Shown in pieces: positions 36,338-47,246 of a stretch of 64,000 bases of DNA. The stretch is from positions 310,001 through 374,000 of the forward strand of contig NZ_JALN02000001.1 of NCBI RefSeq assembly GCF_000559085.1, written 5' to 3'. The notes under the pieces are model-generated. The model saw only the letters and a list, made by a program, of their open reading frames with translations. It did no database searches and was not told the DNA's origin. The position numbers and the translations under genes were made by a program. Numbering within the stretch: position 1 is the stretch's first letter; every line of letters starts with the position of its first letter. The DNA is from Mycolicibacterium aromaticivorans JS19b1 = JCM 16368 (GTDB lineage Bacteria > Actinomycetota > Actinomycetes > Mycobacteriales > Mycobacteriaceae).

Positions 36338-38692
36338 TCAGGCCGCGCTGGTCACCCGGTACACGTCGTAGACACCCTCGATGTTGCGGACCGCGTTGAG
36401 CACGTGGCCGAGATGTTTGGGATCACCCATCTCGAAAGTGAAGCGGCTCACCGCAACTCGATCGTTGGATGTGGTGACCGACGCCGACAGGATGTTGACG
36501 CGTTCGTCGGCGAGCACCCTCGTGACATCGGAGAGCAGCCGGTGCCGATCAAGTGCTTCGACCTGGATGGCCACCAGGAACACCGAGGTCGGCGACGGTG
36601 CCCAGTTCACCTCGATGATGCGTTCCGACTGTTGTTGCAGGGACGCGGCATTGGTGCAGTCGGTGCGGTGCACGCTGACCCCGCCACCCCGGGTGACGAA
36701 GCCCATGATGTTGTCGCCGGGAACCGGAGTGCAGCACTTGGCCAGCTTGGTCAGCACCCCGGTCGCACCAGGCACGGCAACCCCGGTGTCGTCGCTGCTG
36801 CGCTGACGCACCGGCATCGTCGCCGGCGTGGAGCGCTCGGCCAGTTCGTCTTCGGCACTCTCGGCACCGCCGAGTTGTGCCACCAGCCGCTGCACGACGT
36901 GCCGCGGCGATACGTGCCCCTCCCCGACCGCGGTGTACAGCGCCGAGACATCGGCATACCGCAGTTCCTGGGCCAGTGCCGCCATCGCCTCACCGTTGAC
37001 CAGTTTCTGCAACGGCAGCCCGCCACGGCGCACTTCGCGCGCTATCGAGTCCTTGCCCGCTTCCAGCGCCTCATCGCGGCGCTCCTTGGCGAACCACTGC
37101 CGGATCTTGGCCTTGGCCCGCGGCGACACCACGAAGCCCTGCCAGTCGCGGGACGGCCCGGCATTGGGAGCCTTGGAGGTGAAAACCTCCACCCGCTCAC
37201 CGTTTTCGAGCTTGCGTTCCAACGCCACCAGGCGGCCGTCGACCCGGGCCCCGATGCAGCGGTGGCCGACCTCGGTGTGCACCGCGTACGCGAAGTCCAC
37301 CGGCGTCGAGCCGGCCGGCAGGGTGACCACGTCGCCCTTCGGGGTGAACACGAAAATCTCCTGCACCGCAAGGTCGTACCGCAGCGACTCCAGGAACTCG
37401 CCGGGGTCCGCGGCTTCCCGCTGCCAGTCCAGAAGCTGGCGCATCCAGGCCGTCTCGTCGATCTCGGCGGCGCTGTGCGGATGCGGAACACCGTTGCGGC
37501 CCTTGGATTCCTTGTAGCGCCAGTGCGCCGCGATGCCGAACTCCGCGGTGTCGTGCATGTCGCGGGTGCGGATCTGCACCTCCAGCGGCTTGCCTTCCGG
37601 TCCGACGACCGTTGTGTGCAGCGACTGGTACACCCCGAACCGGGGCTGGGCGATGTAGTCCTTGAACCGGCCGGGCATCGGCTGCCACAGCGAATGCACA
37701 ACGCCGACAGCGGCATAACAGTCACGGATCTCGTCGCAGAGGATCCGCACACCGACCAGGTCGTGGATGTCGTCGAAGTCGCGGCCCTTGACGATCATCT
37801 TCTGGTAGATCGACCAGTAGTGCTTCGGTCTGCCCTCCACGCTGGCGTTGATCTTCATCCCCGACAGCGCGCTGTTGATCTCGACGCGGACCTTGGCCAG
37901 ATAGGTGTCCCGCGATGGCGCGCGGTCGGCGACCAGCCGGACGATCTCCTCGTAACGCTTGGGGTGCAGGATCGCGAACGACAGATCCTCGAGTTCCCAC
38001 TTGACCGTCGCCATCCCCAGTCGATGGGCAAGGGGGGCAATCACTTCCAGTGTCTCGCGAGCTTTGCGGGCCTGCTTCTCCGGCGGCAGGAACCGCATGG
38101 TGCGCATGTTGTGCAGCCGGTCGGCGACCTTGATGACCAACACCCGCGGATCGCGCGCCATCGCGATGATCATCTTGCGGATGGTCTCGCCCTCGGCGGC
38201 GGTGCCCAGCGCGACCTTGTCCAGCTTGGTCACTCCGTCCACCAGGTGGGCGACCTCTTCGCCGAAGTCGGCGGTCAGCGCCTCCATGGCGTAACCGGTG
38301 TCCTCCACCGTGTCGTGCAGCAGCGCGGCCACCAGCGTGATGGTGTCCATGCCGAGTTCGGCGAGGATGTTCGCGACGGCCAGCGGGTGGGTGATGTAGG
38401 GATCGCCGGAGCGGCGCAGCTGATCGGCGTGCTTGGCCTCGGCCACCTCGTAGGCGCGCTGCAGGATCGCCAGGTCGGCCTTCGGGTAGAACTCCCGGTG
38501 GACTGCCACCAGTGGTTCGAGGACCGGGTTGACGGTGCTGCGCTGCGACGTCATCCGCCGAGCGAGCCGGGCGCGGACGCGCCGCGATGCGCTGCTGGTG
38601 GTTTTGGGGGGTTCGGTCCGCGGCTCAGCGGGCGGCACGACATCGGAGACCGGGGCCGGCGCGGCGGTCAGCGACAGGTTGTCGTCTGCCAT
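36338..38692 (-). CDS. relA: bifunctional (p)ppGpp synthetase/hydrolase RSH
   Basis: A 784-residue stringent-response enzyme corresponding to Rv2583c. The N-terminal HD hydrolase domain carries H102 and H126-D127 (LLHDTVED); the synthetase domain has [27 protein letters not shown] and [24 protein letters not shown]; then TGS ([32 protein letters not shown]), helical, zinc-finger-like and C-terminal ACT domains follow. It makes and degrades (p)ppGpp when ribosomes stall. ATG 38692 is chosen for its GGAGG site seven bases upstream and match to ortholog start; six more residues upstream are possible. Last gene of a minus-strand run that starts at yajC. Confidence 0.97.
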   Translation of the reverse strand: MADDNLSLTAAPAPVSDVVPPAEPRTEPPKTTSSASRRVRARLARRMTSQRSTVNPVLEPLVAVHREFYPKADLAILQRAYEVAEAKHADQLRRSGDPYITHPLAVANILAELGMDTITLVAALLHDTVEDTGYAMEALTADFGEEVAHLVDGVTKLDKVALGTAAEGETIRKMIIAMARDPRVLVIKVADRLHNMRTMRFLPPEKQARKARETLEVIAPLAHRLGMATVKWELEDLSFAILHPKRYEEIVRLVADRAPSRDTYLAKVRVEINSALSGMKINASVEGRPKHYWSIYQKMIVKGRDFDDIHDLVGVRILCDEIRDCYAAVGVVHSLWQPMPGRFKDYIAQPRFGVYQSLHTTVVGPEGKPLEVQIRTRDMHDTAEFGIAAHWRYKESKGRNGVPHPHSAAEIDETAWMRQLLDWQREAADPGEFLESLRYDLAVQEIFVFTPKGDVVTLPAGSTPVDFAYAVHTEVGHRCIGARVDGRLVALERKLENGERVEVFTSKAPNAGPSRDWQGFVVSPRAKAKIRQWFAKERRDEALEAGKDSIAREVRRGGLPLQKLVNGEAMAALAQELRYADVSALYTAVGEGHVSPRHVVQRLVAQLGGAESAEDELAERSTPATMPVRQRSSDDTGVAVPGATGVLTKLAKCCTPVPGDNIMGFVTRGGGVSVHRTDCTNAASLQQQSERIIEVNWAPSPTSVFLVAIQVEALDRHRLLSDVTRVLADERVNILSASVTTSNDRVAVSRFTFEMGDPKHLGHVLNAVRNIEGVYDVYRVTSAA

Positions 38693-38772
38693 GCCGCACC
38701 TCCTCGCCACCAGGACCGACTTCGAGGATATCTCCCCGTCCGCGGTCGAGTGGCCGGCCCGGCCCCTCGCGG

Positions 38773-40419
38773 CTAATCCAGCGCGGACGCGATCGGCTTG
38801 TCCCGGATGACGTAGCTACCGGGCTCGTTCGGATTCGGCGTCGAGAACGTCGCGCCGTTGAGCTGGTAGGTCGAGTTGCCGAGCTTGATGGTGAAGTCGC
38901 CGGTCACGTTCCACACCGGAACCGAACCTTCGATCCATGCGGTCTTGCCCGGGGCGACCGGCACGTTCACCGTCTGCGTGAAGGTGTGGGTCTGTACCCA
39001 CGTATGGGAGTAGTTGGCGGTGATCTCGATGTTGATGATCGACGCGAGCTTGGCCAGACCGCCACCGGACAGCTTCACGCTCAACCCCACGGTGTCGGAC
39101 TGCGACACCTGGTCGGCGATGGAGATGCTGTAGGTGGTCGGTGTCGAGGTGGTGTTCGACACCGGGGTGCCGACGGTCCGCACCGGGCTGAAGCCCTTCA
39201 CCTCGCTCTTCGCGGTGAAGCTGCAGTTCGCGATCGAGCCGTCGTAGCAGACGTTCGGAAGCACCGCCGCGATCTTGGCCGCGTCCGCCGCGCCGAGGGT
39301 GATCGTCGGGGCTCCCCTGTCCTGCCCGATCGCCATCTTGTCATTCGGGACATTGCATTCCCCGTTGCCGCCGGAGCCGCAGCTGGTGGCCCGAGGCTTG
39401 GTCTGGAACTTCACCTGGAACGTCGTGCCCTGGTAGCCGTCGGGCACGTATCCGAAGTTGGACGGGGTGTACCCGAAGCCGACGGTGCCGAAATTGGTGA
39501 CGATGTCACCGACACGGAACAGGTACCAATTGACGTCCCAGCCGGCCTCACCGCCCGGCATGATGACCGTGCCGACCGCTGGGCCGCCGTCCAGATCACC
39601 GGTGCCGCCGGCATAGCCGTTGAACTTCAGCGGCGCCAGCGTGTAGTTCCGGAACCAGAACCTTTCCGTCACCCCGAGGGTCGGCCTGACCGTGACGTTC
39701 ACCGGGACCACCGTCAAACCGTGCTGCCCGTCATCGGCGACGACAGTGAAGGTGTCGATGCCGCCAGCTCGGGCAAAATCGTTGGTGGGCTTGTAGTAGT
39801 AGGTACCGTTCGGGTTGATCGTCAGCGTGCCGTTGGCCGGCCCCTGGGCGACTCGGTACGTCAGCTTGTCGCCGTTGGGGTCAGAGGGCACCAAATCACC
39901 GATCACCTCGCCGGTGACGAATTCGTACACCTCACGCGGGTGCAGTGCCGGAACGCCATTGACCGCGCTGCGATCCGTGGCTCGCCGCACCGCGTCGACC
40001 GCGTCGAAGATCATGGTGCGCAATGGCAGCACCGCGCCGACGCCACCGGTGGTGGCCGGGTTCGGGGCATAGCCCAGCAGGCTGGCGACATTGGCGGCAA
40101 GGATGTCGACATCGATCCGCAGTTGCGACGGCGCGCGCAGCTTCGTGGTGGGGGTCGACGACGCGACCGCCGCGGACGGCGTCACGCGTGCGGCATGTGC
40201 AGCAGCCGCCTTGACAGTCTTGGCCGTCGACGGGGTGGTCGCCGCGGCGCGAGCGCGCGGCTTGGCCGGTCCGTGCCCGACACTCGTCGAGGTGCGAGCG
40301 GACGACGACGAATCCGGCGTATCGGCGGATGCCGTCGCGCAGGCACTGCCGATCGCCAGCCCCACCCCGACGGCGAAAGCTGCTGCGGCGAGCCGCGGAA
40401 CCAGAATGGTGGATTGCAC
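38773..40419 (-). CDS. secreted multidomain protein with aerolysin/ETX-MTX2-like C-terminal region
   Basis: A 548-residue secreted protein from GTG 40419, with GGGGAGG five bases upstream. A signal peptide runs to about residue 32 (ATASA), then an Ala/Ser/Thr low-complexity region to 100. Residues about 165-245 form a VCBS/cadherin-like Ig domain ([42 protein letters not shown]). Residues 250-400 are beta-rich with cysteine pairs. Residues about 415-525 have alternating Ser/Thr-rich strands ([20 protein letters not shown], then [18 protein letters not shown] and [20 protein letters not shown]), the layout of aerolysin/ETX-MTX2 pore-forming domains. It sits between apt and relA, which are adjacent in M. 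tuberculosis. Function as a pore or adhesin is inferred, not shown. Confidence 0.8.
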   Translation of the reverse strand: MQSTILVPRLAAAAFAVGVGLAIGSACATASADTPDSSSSARTSTSVGHGPAKPRARAAATTPSTAKTVKAAAAHAARVTPSAAVASSTPTTKLRAPSQLRIDVDILAANVASLLGYAPNPATTGGVGAVLPLRTMIFDAVDAVRRATDRSAVNGVPALHPREVYEFVTGEVIGDLVPSDPNGDKLTYRVAQGPANGTLTINPNGTYYYKPTNDFARAGGIDTFTVVADDGQHGLTVVPVNVTVRPTLGVTERFWFRNYTLAPLKFNGYAGGTGDLDGGPAVGTVIMPGGEAGWDVNWYLFRVGDIVTNFGTVGFGYTPSNFGYVPDGYQGTTFQVKFQTKPRATSCGSGGNGECNVPNDKMAIGQDRGAPTITLGAADAAKIAAVLPNVCYDGSIANCSFTAKSEVKGFSPVRTVGTPVSNTTSTPTTYSISIADQVSQSDTVGLSVKLSGGGLAKLASIINIEITANYSHTWVQTHTFTQTVNVPVAPGKTAWIEGSVPVWNVTGDFTIKLGNSTYQLNGATFSTPNPNEPGSYVIRDKPIASALD

Positions 40420-40558
40420 AGACGCCTCCCCGGCGGGCCCCCGACAGGCCGCTCTGCCGCAAGCATCGCCGAGTCATCCGGCGACGGACAACACGAATGT
40501 CAAACTGCCACTTGGCGTTTGCCGGCCCGCCATACGGCAGTCCGGAAAGTTAACCGGC

Positions 40559-41122
40559 TCAGACGGTTTGCAGGCTGGTCACCTGCAGCGGCGCGACCTT
40601 CTCGCGCCCGCCGAGCCCAGGCAGTTCCAGCACCACCGCGGCAGCGGGCACCTCCGCACCACTTGCCGCCAACAGTGAACGCGCCGCAGCAAGGGTTCCG
40701 CCGGTGGCGAGCACGTCGTCGATGATGACGACACGCCGACCGGCCAGGTCGATCCCGTCGGCCGGGATCTCCAATGTGGCCGTGCCGTATTCGAGCGTGT
40801 AGGTCTCGCTGTGCACCGGCGGAGGCAGCTTCCCGCCTTTGCGGACGGCCAGCACGCCGATACCGAGCCGATGGGCGACCGCGCCGCCGAGCAGGAATCC
40901 GCGGGCATCGATGCCGGCCACCAGATCGGCACCCTCGGCGATCTCGGCCATCGCGGCGGTGATGACGGCCAGACCGTGCCGGTCGGCCAGCACCGGGGTG
41001 AGGTCCTTGAATTGAATGCCCGGCTCCGGGAAATCCGGCACCTCGCGGATGAGCGCCTTCAGGACGTCCGCTACCGCCGAGGCACCCTGTCGCCGGCCGT
41101 CCGGCTCCGAAGCAGACGTCAC
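40559..41122 (-). CDS. apt: adenine phosphoribosyltransferase
   Basis: A 187-residue PRTase that makes AMP from adenine and PRPP (purine salvage). It has [18 protein letters not shown] at the N-terminus, [32 protein letters not shown] in the middle and the PRPP-binding [24 protein letters not shown] 41122 overlaps the lipoprotein stop by four bases (GTGA) and gives the expected length; the frame continues upstream inside the lipoprotein gene and is rejected. Corresponds to Rv2584c. Confidence 0.95.
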   Translation of the reverse strand: MTSASEPDGRRQGASAVADVLKALIREVPDFPEPGIQFKDLTPVLADRHGLAVITAAMAEIAEGADLVAGIDARGFLLGGAVAHRLGIGVLAVRKGGKLPPPVHSETYTLEYGTATLEIPADGIDLAGRRVVIIDDVLATGGTLAAARSLLAASGAEVPAAAVVLELPGLGGREKVAPLQVTSLQTV

Positions 41123-42780
41123 TTCTCGAACACCCACCTGTCCATGTTCCAGCCCGCGCCCCACTTGGTGGGATTGCCCTCGACGGCATACATCTTCTTC
41201 GATACCAGCATCGTGCGCTGCTGACGGTACAGCGGCAGGGTGGGCATGTCGCCCCACAGAATCGGTGAACTGTCAGCCAGCGACCTGGCCTGTTCCTTCG
41301 AATCGGAAGTGATGGCCAGCGCCGAGATGATGCCGTCGATCTGCGGATTGGAGTACCGCGGCAAGTTGTTGCCGTTGCCGGCGAACAACGTGTAGGCATC
41401 CAGCGCCGACGACCCGGTCGAGCCGCTGCCGGTCGCGCCGCCGGTGCTGGCCAGCAGGACGTCGAGCTGGCCGTCACGCAGCGCCTGCGGACCCGCCGAC
41501 TCCGACGTCGCATCGACGACGGTGATACCGGCCACCGCGCACGACTTCGTGATCGCGCCGACCGTGGCCGCCAGCCGCGGGTTGGGCGCCTGGTAGCCGA
41601 TCCGCACGGTCAGCGGCTGGCCGCCGAGCGCATCGCGGGCGGCGTCTGGGTTGGCCGCACCGAACTGAGGGCCGATCGCCACTCCTTCGATGCCGCTGAA
41701 GGCGTCGTCGCTGGCGGGATTGAGGCGGGCATTCGAGATCGGCTCCTCGGCGTTCAACGCGATCAGGTCGCGCGGGGTGCACAGCGCAACCGCGCGGCGG
41801 GCCGGCGTCGCGGCCAATGGGCCGGCCGGGGCGAAGATCAGCTGCTCGATCCCGCCGGACGGCAGCTCGCGGCGGTCGTAGCCGTCGGGGGTGGTCAGCG
41901 TGCCCGACGATCCGGTGGCCACGTCGACCACCTGGAACGTGCCGCTGTTGATGCGGTCTTGTACGTCGACACCGCGCGGCCACACCGTGATCCGCTTGGT
42001 GATCGGCTTGGCGCCCCACCAGCGGTCGTTGGCGGTGAGCACCACCGCGCCCTCGGGCAGCACCGCATCGATCTTGTACGGCCCCGACGACGGAAAGCGT
42101 TTGAGGTCGTCGGCAGTCAGTCCGGGCTTGAGATCCCACACCGAGTTCCATGCCTGGGCGATGCGGTCGATGGCTGCGGGATCGCCGCCCTGGATGGTCC
42201 GGGTGACGTCGAGCCCGAGGACGTCGCCGAGCACGTGCGACGGCATCATCGAGGTGGCGGTGAACAGCTGCAGGTAGTCGGTGACGGCGCGGCCCGGAAA
42301 GTACGTGACCCGGGCCTTCTTCTGGCCCGGCTGACAGTCCACGGTGTCGATGTCCAGGTAGCCGGCGCGGCTGGCGGCATCGAACGCCGGGAACCGCCCC
42401 GACTGCGCCGCCCACGCCAGCACCATGTCGTCACAGGTCACCGGCTTGCCGTCGGAATACACTGCGTTGTCGGCGATTTGGTAGTCCAGCACAAGCGGAT
42501 CACGGCCCACCACCGACACCGACCCGAAGTCGTGATCGGCCAGCACCTGGCCGTCGGGCCCGTGGAAATTGAAGCCGGTGAGGACCCGCGCGAAAGCCTG
42601 CGGACCCGCCGAGGCCGCCCCGCGCACCGTATTTGTGTTGTAGGTGAGCAGCATGCCGTCGACGGCGTAGTTGATCTGGTCCGCCGGACTACCCGAACAC
42701 GACGTCAGGACGCTCGGCGCGAGCACCCCCAGGACGGCGGCCACTGCGACAGCGGCGGCGCGCCTGCGCCTGACTGCCAT
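41119..42780 (-). CDS. family 5 extracellular solute-binding lipoprotein (Rv2585c-like)
   Basis: A 553-residue lipoprotein with a basic signal peptide and lipobox VLTSCSG (Cys28). The mature part follows the oligopeptide-binding (DppA/OppA) fold: [78 protein letters not shown], and a C-terminal domain ending [13 protein letters not shown]. No transporter genes adjoin it, so it may feed a permease elsewhere or act alone. ATG 42780 lies six bases after the secF stop, and its own stop overlaps apt, so it belongs to the yajC-secDF-apt unit. Confidence 0.9.
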   Translation of the reverse strand: MAVRRRRAAAVAVAAVLGVLAPSVLTSCSGSPADQINYAVDGMLLTYNTNTVRGAASAGPQAFARVLTGFNFHGPDGQVLADHDFGSVSVVGRDPLVLDYQIADNAVYSDGKPVTCDDMVLAWAAQSGRFPAFDAASRAGYLDIDTVDCQPGQKKARVTYFPGRAVTDYLQLFTATSMMPSHVLGDVLGLDVTRTIQGGDPAAIDRIAQAWNSVWDLKPGLTADDLKRFPSSGPYKIDAVLPEGAVVLTANDRWWGAKPITKRITVWPRGVDVQDRINSGTFQVVDVATGSSGTLTTPDGYDRRELPSGGIEQLIFAPAGPLAATPARRAVALCTPRDLIALNAEEPISNARLNPASDDAFSGIEGVAIGPQFGAANPDAARDALGGQPLTVRIGYQAPNPRLAATVGAITKSCAVAGITVVDATSESAGPQALRDGQLDVLLASTGGATGSGSTGSSALDAYTLFAGNGNNLPRYSNPQIDGIISALAITSDSKEQARSLADSSPILWGDMPTLPLYRQQRTMLVSKKMYAVEGNPTKWGAGWNMDRWVFEK

Positions 42781-42786
42781 GGCGCG

Positions 42787-44058
42787 CTATCGCCCGCGGG
42801 GGCTTCGTTTGCCCGTCGGCCGGCCCGGGCGGGCCGGACGGGCACCCGGCGTGGGCTTGTTGCCGACCGCGGGAGTCCCCCCGATGGCGGCCTCGGCAGG
42901 GACCGCGTCGGCGGCCTCGTCCAGATCCGCGGCTCCCCCGGTGACGACGTCGCTGGCCGTCGCGGACGGCTTGCGGCGGTTGAGCACCCGGCGGGTGTGC
43001 GTGCGCACCAGGTCGGTGCGCTCGCGCAGGGTCACCAGTAGCGGGGTCGCGAAGAAGATCGACGAGTAGGTGCCGACGATGACACCGACCAGCTGCACCA
43101 GCGCCAGGTCCATCAGCGTGCCGACACCGAGCAGCCACACCGCGACCACGATCAGAGCCAGGATCGGTAGCACCGAGATGAGGCTGGTGTTGATCGACCG
43201 CATGAAGGTCTGGTTCACCGCGAGGTTGGCCTGTTCGGCGAACGTTCTTCGGGTGGTGTGCTCGAACCCGTGGGTGTTCTCCTCCACCTTGTCGAACACG
43301 ATGACCGTGTCGTACAGCGAGAAGCCCAGGATTGTGAGCAGACCGATCACCGTCGCCGGCGTGACCTCGAAGCCGACGATCGAGTACACCCCGGCCGTGA
43401 CGACGAGGTCGAACACCAGCGTCAGCAACGCCGACATCGCCATGTACCGCTCGTAGCGGAAGGTGATGTAAATCGCCGCGAGGACCAGGAACACCGCGAG
43501 CGCGATCAGCGCCTTCTTGGTGATCTGGTCACCCCAGGTCTCCGAGACCGCCGAGTCGCTGATCGTCGACTTGTCGGGCTGACCATTTCCGGCCTTCGGC
43601 TTGAACGCCTCGAACAGCGCCTCGCGCAGTTGGTCGGTCTGCTGGTTGGTCAGTGCCTCCGAGCGGATCTGCACGGTAGCGGAGCTGCCGTTGCCGACCA
43701 GCACGACCGACTCCGGCGCCCGGCCCAGCGTCTTGGAGAAAACATCTTCCACCTGCTGGGTCGTCGCGGTGCCGTTCTGGCCGGCGACTGGCATGCCGAC
43801 CTTGGTGCCGCCCTCGAAATCGATACCGAAGGTGAAGCCCTTCAGCGCGATGCTCACGATGCAGGCAAGGACGATCAGCCCGCTGACCGCATACCAGAGC
43901 TTGCGCTTACCGATGACCTCGAAGGCACCGGTGCCGGTGTAGAGGCGGACGAAGAAGCCGTGCCTGGGCGCGCCGGCGCCCGTCGCTTCGAGGTCGGGTG
44001 CTTCGACGGCGGTGGATGCCGTGTCTTCTGCAGTGTCCTCTGCGGTGTCTTTGGCCAT
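42787..44058 (-). CDS. secF: protein translocase subunit SecF
   Basis: A 423-residue inner-membrane protein, half of the SecDF motor that uses proton flow to pull exported proteins. Features are TM1 (LWYAVSGLIVLACIVSIAL), KGFTFGIDFEGGTKVG, then the TM bundle with GFSLYDTVIVFDKVEENTHGF and AVNQTFMRSINTSLISVLPILAL. The N-terminus is acidic with a short repeat (EDTAEDTAED), and the C-terminal tail is Pro/Arg-rich. It starts five bases after the secD stop. Confidence 0.97.
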   Translation of the reverse strand: MAKDTAEDTAEDTASTAVEAPDLEATGAGAPRHGFFVRLYTGTGAFEVIGKRKLWYAVSGLIVLACIVSIALKGFTFGIDFEGGTKVGMPVAGQNGTATTQQVEDVFSKTLGRAPESVVLVGNGSSATVQIRSEALTNQQTDQLREALFEAFKPKAGNGQPDKSTISDSAVSETWGDQITKKALIALAVFLVLAAIYITFRYERYMAMSALLTLVFDLVVTAGVYSIVGFEVTPATVIGLLTILGFSLYDTVIVFDKVEENTHGFEHTTRRTFAEQANLAVNQTFMRSINTSLISVLPILALIVVAVWLLGVGTLMDLALVQLVGVIVGTYSSIFFATPLLVTLRERTDLVRTHTRRVLNRRKPSATASDVVTGGAADLDEAADAVPAEAAIGGTPAVGNKPTPGARPARPGRPTGKRSPRGR

Positions 44059-44063
44059 GGGAG

Positions 44064-45974
44064 TTACCTCCGTCCCGTCGCAGTGGCGGCGGCTCGCCGT
44101 TCTCGGGCGATCTGCTGCACCGCGCCGAGACCGTTGAACGCCGGTTTGGCCATCGTCGGCGACTTCGACGCCAGGTACACCATCGGCCAGGTCACCAGGA
44201 ACACCACGACGACGTCGAGGATCGTCGTCAAGCCGAGGGTGAAGGCGAAGCCCTTCACCTGGCCGACAGCCAGGAAGTACAGCACCGCGGCGGCCAGGAA
44301 GGTGACCGCGTTGCCGGACAGAATCGTCTTACGGGCGCGAGCCCAACCGCGCGGCACCGCCGAGCGGAACGAACGCCCTTCTCGGATCTCGTCCTTTATG
44401 CGTTCGAAGAACACCACGAACGAGTCGGCGGTGGTGCCGATACCGATGATCAGACCGGCGATACCGGCCAGGTCGAGGGTGTAGTTGATGTATCTGCCGA
44501 GCAGCACCAGGATGCCGAACACCATCGCACCAGAGGCGACGAGCGACAGCGCCGTCAACAGTCCGAGCACCCGGTAGTAGAGCAGCGAGTACAGCAGCAC
44601 CAGCCCCAGGCCGATCGCGCCCGCGATCAGGCCCGCCCGAAGCGACGCCAATCCCAGTGTCGCCGAGACGGTTTCAGCCTCCGAGGACTCGAAGGACAGC
44701 GGAAGTGATCCGTATTTCAGGACGTTGGCCAATTGTTTGGCGGTTTCGGCGGTGAACGGCGGGTTGCCGCCGCTGATCTGGGTGCGCCCGCCGGGGATCG
44801 CCTCGCGGATCTGCGGGGCGCTGACCACCTGGGAGTCGAGCGTGAACGCGGTCTGGGTGCCGATGTTGGCGGCGGTGAAGTCGGCCCACGTGGTGGACGC
44901 CTTGTCCTTGAACTCGACGTTGACGACGTAGGCGCCGCTCTGCTGGTCGAAGCCCGAGGTGGCGTCCTTGATCTGGTCGCCGCTGATGATCGACTTGTCC
45001 AGCACGTAGATGTACTTGTGGTCCTGCGAGCACGCGACCAACGGCAGGTTCGGGTCGTCGTTACCGGCCAGGATGTCGGGCTGGTCGCACTTGCCCGCCA
45101 TGTATTGCACCGCGATCAGCAGCAGGTTCTGGTTGGTGCTCTGCCGCAGCTGCTTCTCGAAGCTGATTCGCGCCGCGAGGTCCTTGCGCGGGTCCGGCGG
45201 GGCCGGCGCCGCGGGCGGGGCCGGCTGCCCGGGGGCGGGCGGAGCCGGGGCCGCTGTCGGCGGCTCACCAGGTGCAGGCGCGGGTTCGGGTGGTGCGGGG
45301 GTGGGTGACGGCGCCGGCTCTTCCGGGTAGGGGCGCGGCTGCGGTGCGGGCGCAGGCGCCGCCGGCGGTGGGGCGGCCGGCTCACCGGCCGCGGGTGCCG
45401 GAGCTCCGGGGGCAGGCTCACCGGCCGCGGGTGCCGGAGCTCCGGGGGCAGGCTCACCGGCCGCGGGTGCCGGCGCTCCGGGGGCAGGCGCTCCCGCCGG
45501 CGGTGCGCCGGGTGGCGGTGCGGGCACCGGACCGCCGGGCCCGCCGGCGCCGGGCACGCCCGCCGCCTGCATCTGCTGCTTGATGGCCTCGACAGGGATC
45601 GGCTGACCGATCACCGGGCGGATGAACAGCCGCGCGGTCTGACCCAGGTTGCGGGCCTCGTTGCCGTCGTTACCGGGAACGGTGATGACGAGGTTGTCGC
45701 CGTCGATCACGACCTCGGAGCCCGACACGCCAAGACCGTTGACACGGGCGCCGATGATCTGCTGAGCCTGGTTCAACGCGTCGCGCGTCGGACGGGAGCC
45801 GTCCGGGGTGCGTGCTGTCAGGGTGACGCGGGTCCCGCCCTGCAGGTCGATGCCCAGCTTGGGGCTCGAGCGTTTGTCTCCGGTGAGGAAGACCAGCAGG
45901 TACACCCCGATGAGCAAGACCAGGAACAGCGCCAGCCATCGGTAGGGATGCACCGGCGCCGAAGACGATGCCAC
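44064..45974 (-). CDS. secD: protein translocase subunit SecD with Pro/Ala-rich insertion
   Basis: A 636-residue SecD. TM1 ([19 protein letters not shown]) is followed by [13 protein letters not shown], then the periplasmic P1 domain interrupted at about residues 140-260 by a Pro/Ala/Gly-rich insertion with 12-residue repeats ([12 protein letters not shown]). The remaining family blocks are present: [28 protein letters not shown] and the C-terminal TM bundle with [27 protein letters not shown]. The start is GTG 45974 with AGGAGA nine bases upstream. It is 108 bases downstream of yajC; this gap holds a small CGACCC-GT-GGGTCG palindrome (46001-46014). Confidence 0.97.
   Translation of the reverse strand: MASSSAPVHPYRWLALFLVLLIGVYLLVFLTGDKRSSPKLGIDLQGGTRVTLTARTPDGSRPTRDALNQAQQIIGARVNGLGVSGSEVVIDGDNLVITVPGNDGNEARNLGQTARLFIRPVIGQPIPVEAIKQQMQAAGVPGAGGPGGPVPAPPPGAPPAGAPAPGAPAPAAGEPAPGAPAPAAGEPAPGAPAPAAGEPAAPPPAAPAPAPQPRPYPEEPAPSPTPAPPEPAPAPGEPPTAAPAPPAPGQPAPPAAPAPPDPRKDLAARISFEKQLRQSTNQNLLLIAVQYMAGKCDQPDILAGNDDPNLPLVACSQDHKYIYVLDKSIISGDQIKDATSGFDQQSGAYVVNVEFKDKASTTWADFTAANIGTQTAFTLDSQVVSAPQIREAIPGGRTQISGGNPPFTAETAKQLANVLKYGSLPLSFESSEAETVSATLGLASLRAGLIAGAIGLGLVLLYSLLYYRVLGLLTALSLVASGAMVFGILVLLGRYINYTLDLAGIAGLIIGIGTTADSFVVFFERIKDEIREGRSFRSAVPRGWARARKTILSGNAVTFLAAAVLYFLAVGQVKGFAFTLGLTTILDVVVVFLVTWPMVYLASKSPTMAKPAFNGLGAVQQIARERRAAATATGRR
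45381..45488 (-). repeat. three tandem 36-bp repeats inside secD
   Basis: Units 45381-45416, 45417-45452 and 45453-45488. The first two are identical and the third differs by one base. They are in frame and encode the 12-residue [12 protein letters not shown] unit of the periplasmic linker, so copy-number changes would not disrupt SecD. Confidence 0.92.
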
Positions 45975-46082
45975 GTTGTTGTCTCTCCTAGGTTGTGCCG
46001 CGACCCGTGGGTCGTTGTGCCCCGTCCCGCGGATGCGGTCCTCTTCAAACTCCCGCTAGAGGGTACGTGGCGAGCCTGGCGA

Positions 46083-46418
46083 TCAGTCTTTGGTCAGGCG
46101 GTCCGCGTCGGACTCGGTGAGCTCTGTGGCGCCACTCGTCTCGTCGTCGGTGTCGTCGGCCTCGTCCTCGATGCGGTCGCGGACGGCCAGCTTCATCCAG
46201 GTGGTCACGACGCCGGGGGCAATCTCGAGGTCGACGGTGTCGTCGGTGATGCCGGTGATCGTGGCCTGAAGGCCGGAGGTGGTGTGCACCCGGTCGCCGA
46301 CATTCAAGGACTCATGCAGGTCGATGGTGGCCTGCATGGCCTTGCGTTGGCGCCGGGAGGCGAAATACATGAATGCGCCCATGATGATGATCAGGGGCAG
46401 GAAGACGAGCAGGTCCAT
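46083..46418 (-). CDS. yajC: preprotein translocase subunit YajC
   Basis: A 111-residue protein with one N-terminal TM (LVFLPLIIIMGAFMYFA) followed by the YajC core SRRQRKAMQATIDLHESLNVGDRVHTTSGLQATITGI and DLEIAPGVVTTWMKLAV, and an acidic C-terminal tail (DRIEDEADDTDDETSG). It associates with SecDF in the membrane. It opens the minus-strand run yajC-secD-secF-lipoprotein-apt and is divergent from the nitroreductase gene. Confidence 0.95.
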   Translation of the reverse strand: MDLLVFLPLIIIMGAFMYFASRRQRKAMQATIDLHESLNVGDRVHTTSGLQATITGITDDTVDLEIAPGVVTTWMKLAVRDRIEDEADDTDDETSGATELTESDADRLTKD

Positions 46419-46505
46419 GGCGGAACAATTCTTTCGTATCGGATGCCGGGTTCAGCGCGCCGCAACCGTCAGGTCGCGGGGTTCATAGCTGACCAGTCTG
46501 CCATT

Positions 46506-46530
46506 GTGCCGGTCCGGCTCGGACCGGCAC
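46506..46530. promoter_or_regulatory. perfect 11-base inverted repeat before the nitroreductase gene
   Basis: GTGCCGGTCCG (46506-46516) and CGGACCGGCAC (46520-46530) form perfect arms with a 3-base loop, 20 bases before ATG 46551. The genes on either side are divergent, so a terminator would be out of place; an operator or 5' leader hairpin is more likely. If translation began further upstream it could instead be coding. Confidence 0.45.
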
Positions 46531-46550
46531 CGCCGGTGGAAGATGGTCGG

Positions 46551-47246
46551 ATGGACCTGATTGATGCCCTGCGCAGCACCGGGTCGGTGCGCGAGTTCAC
46601 CGACCAGCCCGTCGACGACTCGGTGCTTGCACGCATCCTCGACACCGCGCGCTTCGCCCCCAGCGGCGCCAATGCGCAGGCCTGGCGCCTGGTCGTGGTG
46701 AAGGATCCCGAGACCCGGGGACGTCTACGTGAGCTGTATCGACAGCCGTGGGTCGAGTATCTGGCACTCACCGCGGCCGGGCTGCGGCCGTGGGCACCGG
46801 TCAACGACCCCGCCGACGAGACGTCCGCCCTGGCCGCCGGCACCGGGCAGGCCGAGCAGGCCGCGTCGAGCGGTCTGGCCGCCCACCTCGACAAGGTTCC
46901 CGCGCTGCTGGCGCTTTTCGCCGACCTGTCCCAGCTGGCTGCCGTCGACCGAGATCTCGACCGCTATTCACTGGCCGGCGGCGCCTCGGTCTATCCCTTC
47001 GCCTGGAGCATCCTGCTGGCCGCCCGCGCGGAAGGGATCGGCGGCGTGCTCACCACGATGCTCATCAGGGAAGAGGACGAGGTCAAGCGCCTGCTCGGCG
47101 CCGAGGAACCGTTGGCGCTGGCGGCGGTGATCGCGCTGGGCCATCCGGTTCGGCAGGTCAGACGGCTGACCCGCGCGCCGGTGGAATCGTTCACCACGGT
47201 CGACCGGCTGGACGGCGCTCCCTTTCTTGCGGCCAACTCCGACTGA
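46551..47246 (+). CDS. nitroreductase-family flavoprotein
   Basis: A 231-residue FMN-dependent nitroreductase fold. The N-terminus has the flavin-binding pattern STGSVREFTDQPVDDSVLARILDTARFAPSGANAQAWRLVVV; the C-terminal region has AGGASVYPFAWSILLAARAEGIGGVLTTMLI and LALAAVIALGHP. Members reduce quinones, nitroaromatics or iodotyrosine-like substrates with NAD(P)H. ATG 46551 is chosen by family alignment; ATG 46543 is in another frame, and the longer upstream frame crosses yajC's promoter. It is divergent from yajC and points toward gabT. Confidence 0.9.
   Translation: MDLIDALRSTGSVREFTDQPVDDSVLARILDTARFAPSGANAQAWRLVVVKDPETRGRLRELYRQPWVEYLALTAAGLRPWAPVNDPADETSALAAGTGQAEQAASSGLAAHLDKVPALLALFADLSQLAAVDRDLDRYSLAGGASVYPFAWSILLAARAEGIGGVLTTMLIREEDEVKRLLGAEEPLALAAVIALGHPVRQVRRLTRAPVESFTTVDRLDGAPFLAANSD

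Noticed and set aside
36251..38776. Very long open frame antisense to relA
   Set aside because: GC-rich codon use of relA leaves its complement open; the translation is Arg/His/Val-rich without any recognisable domain, while relA is unmistakable on the other strand.
45381..45488. CRISPR-like array
   Set aside because: Repeats are contiguous without spacers and in frame with secD.
46001..46014. CGACCC-GT-GGGTCG palindrome between yajC and secD as a terminator or operator
   Set aside because: Arms of only six GC-rich bases with a two-base spacer are expected by chance in this composition; noted only in the secD entry.
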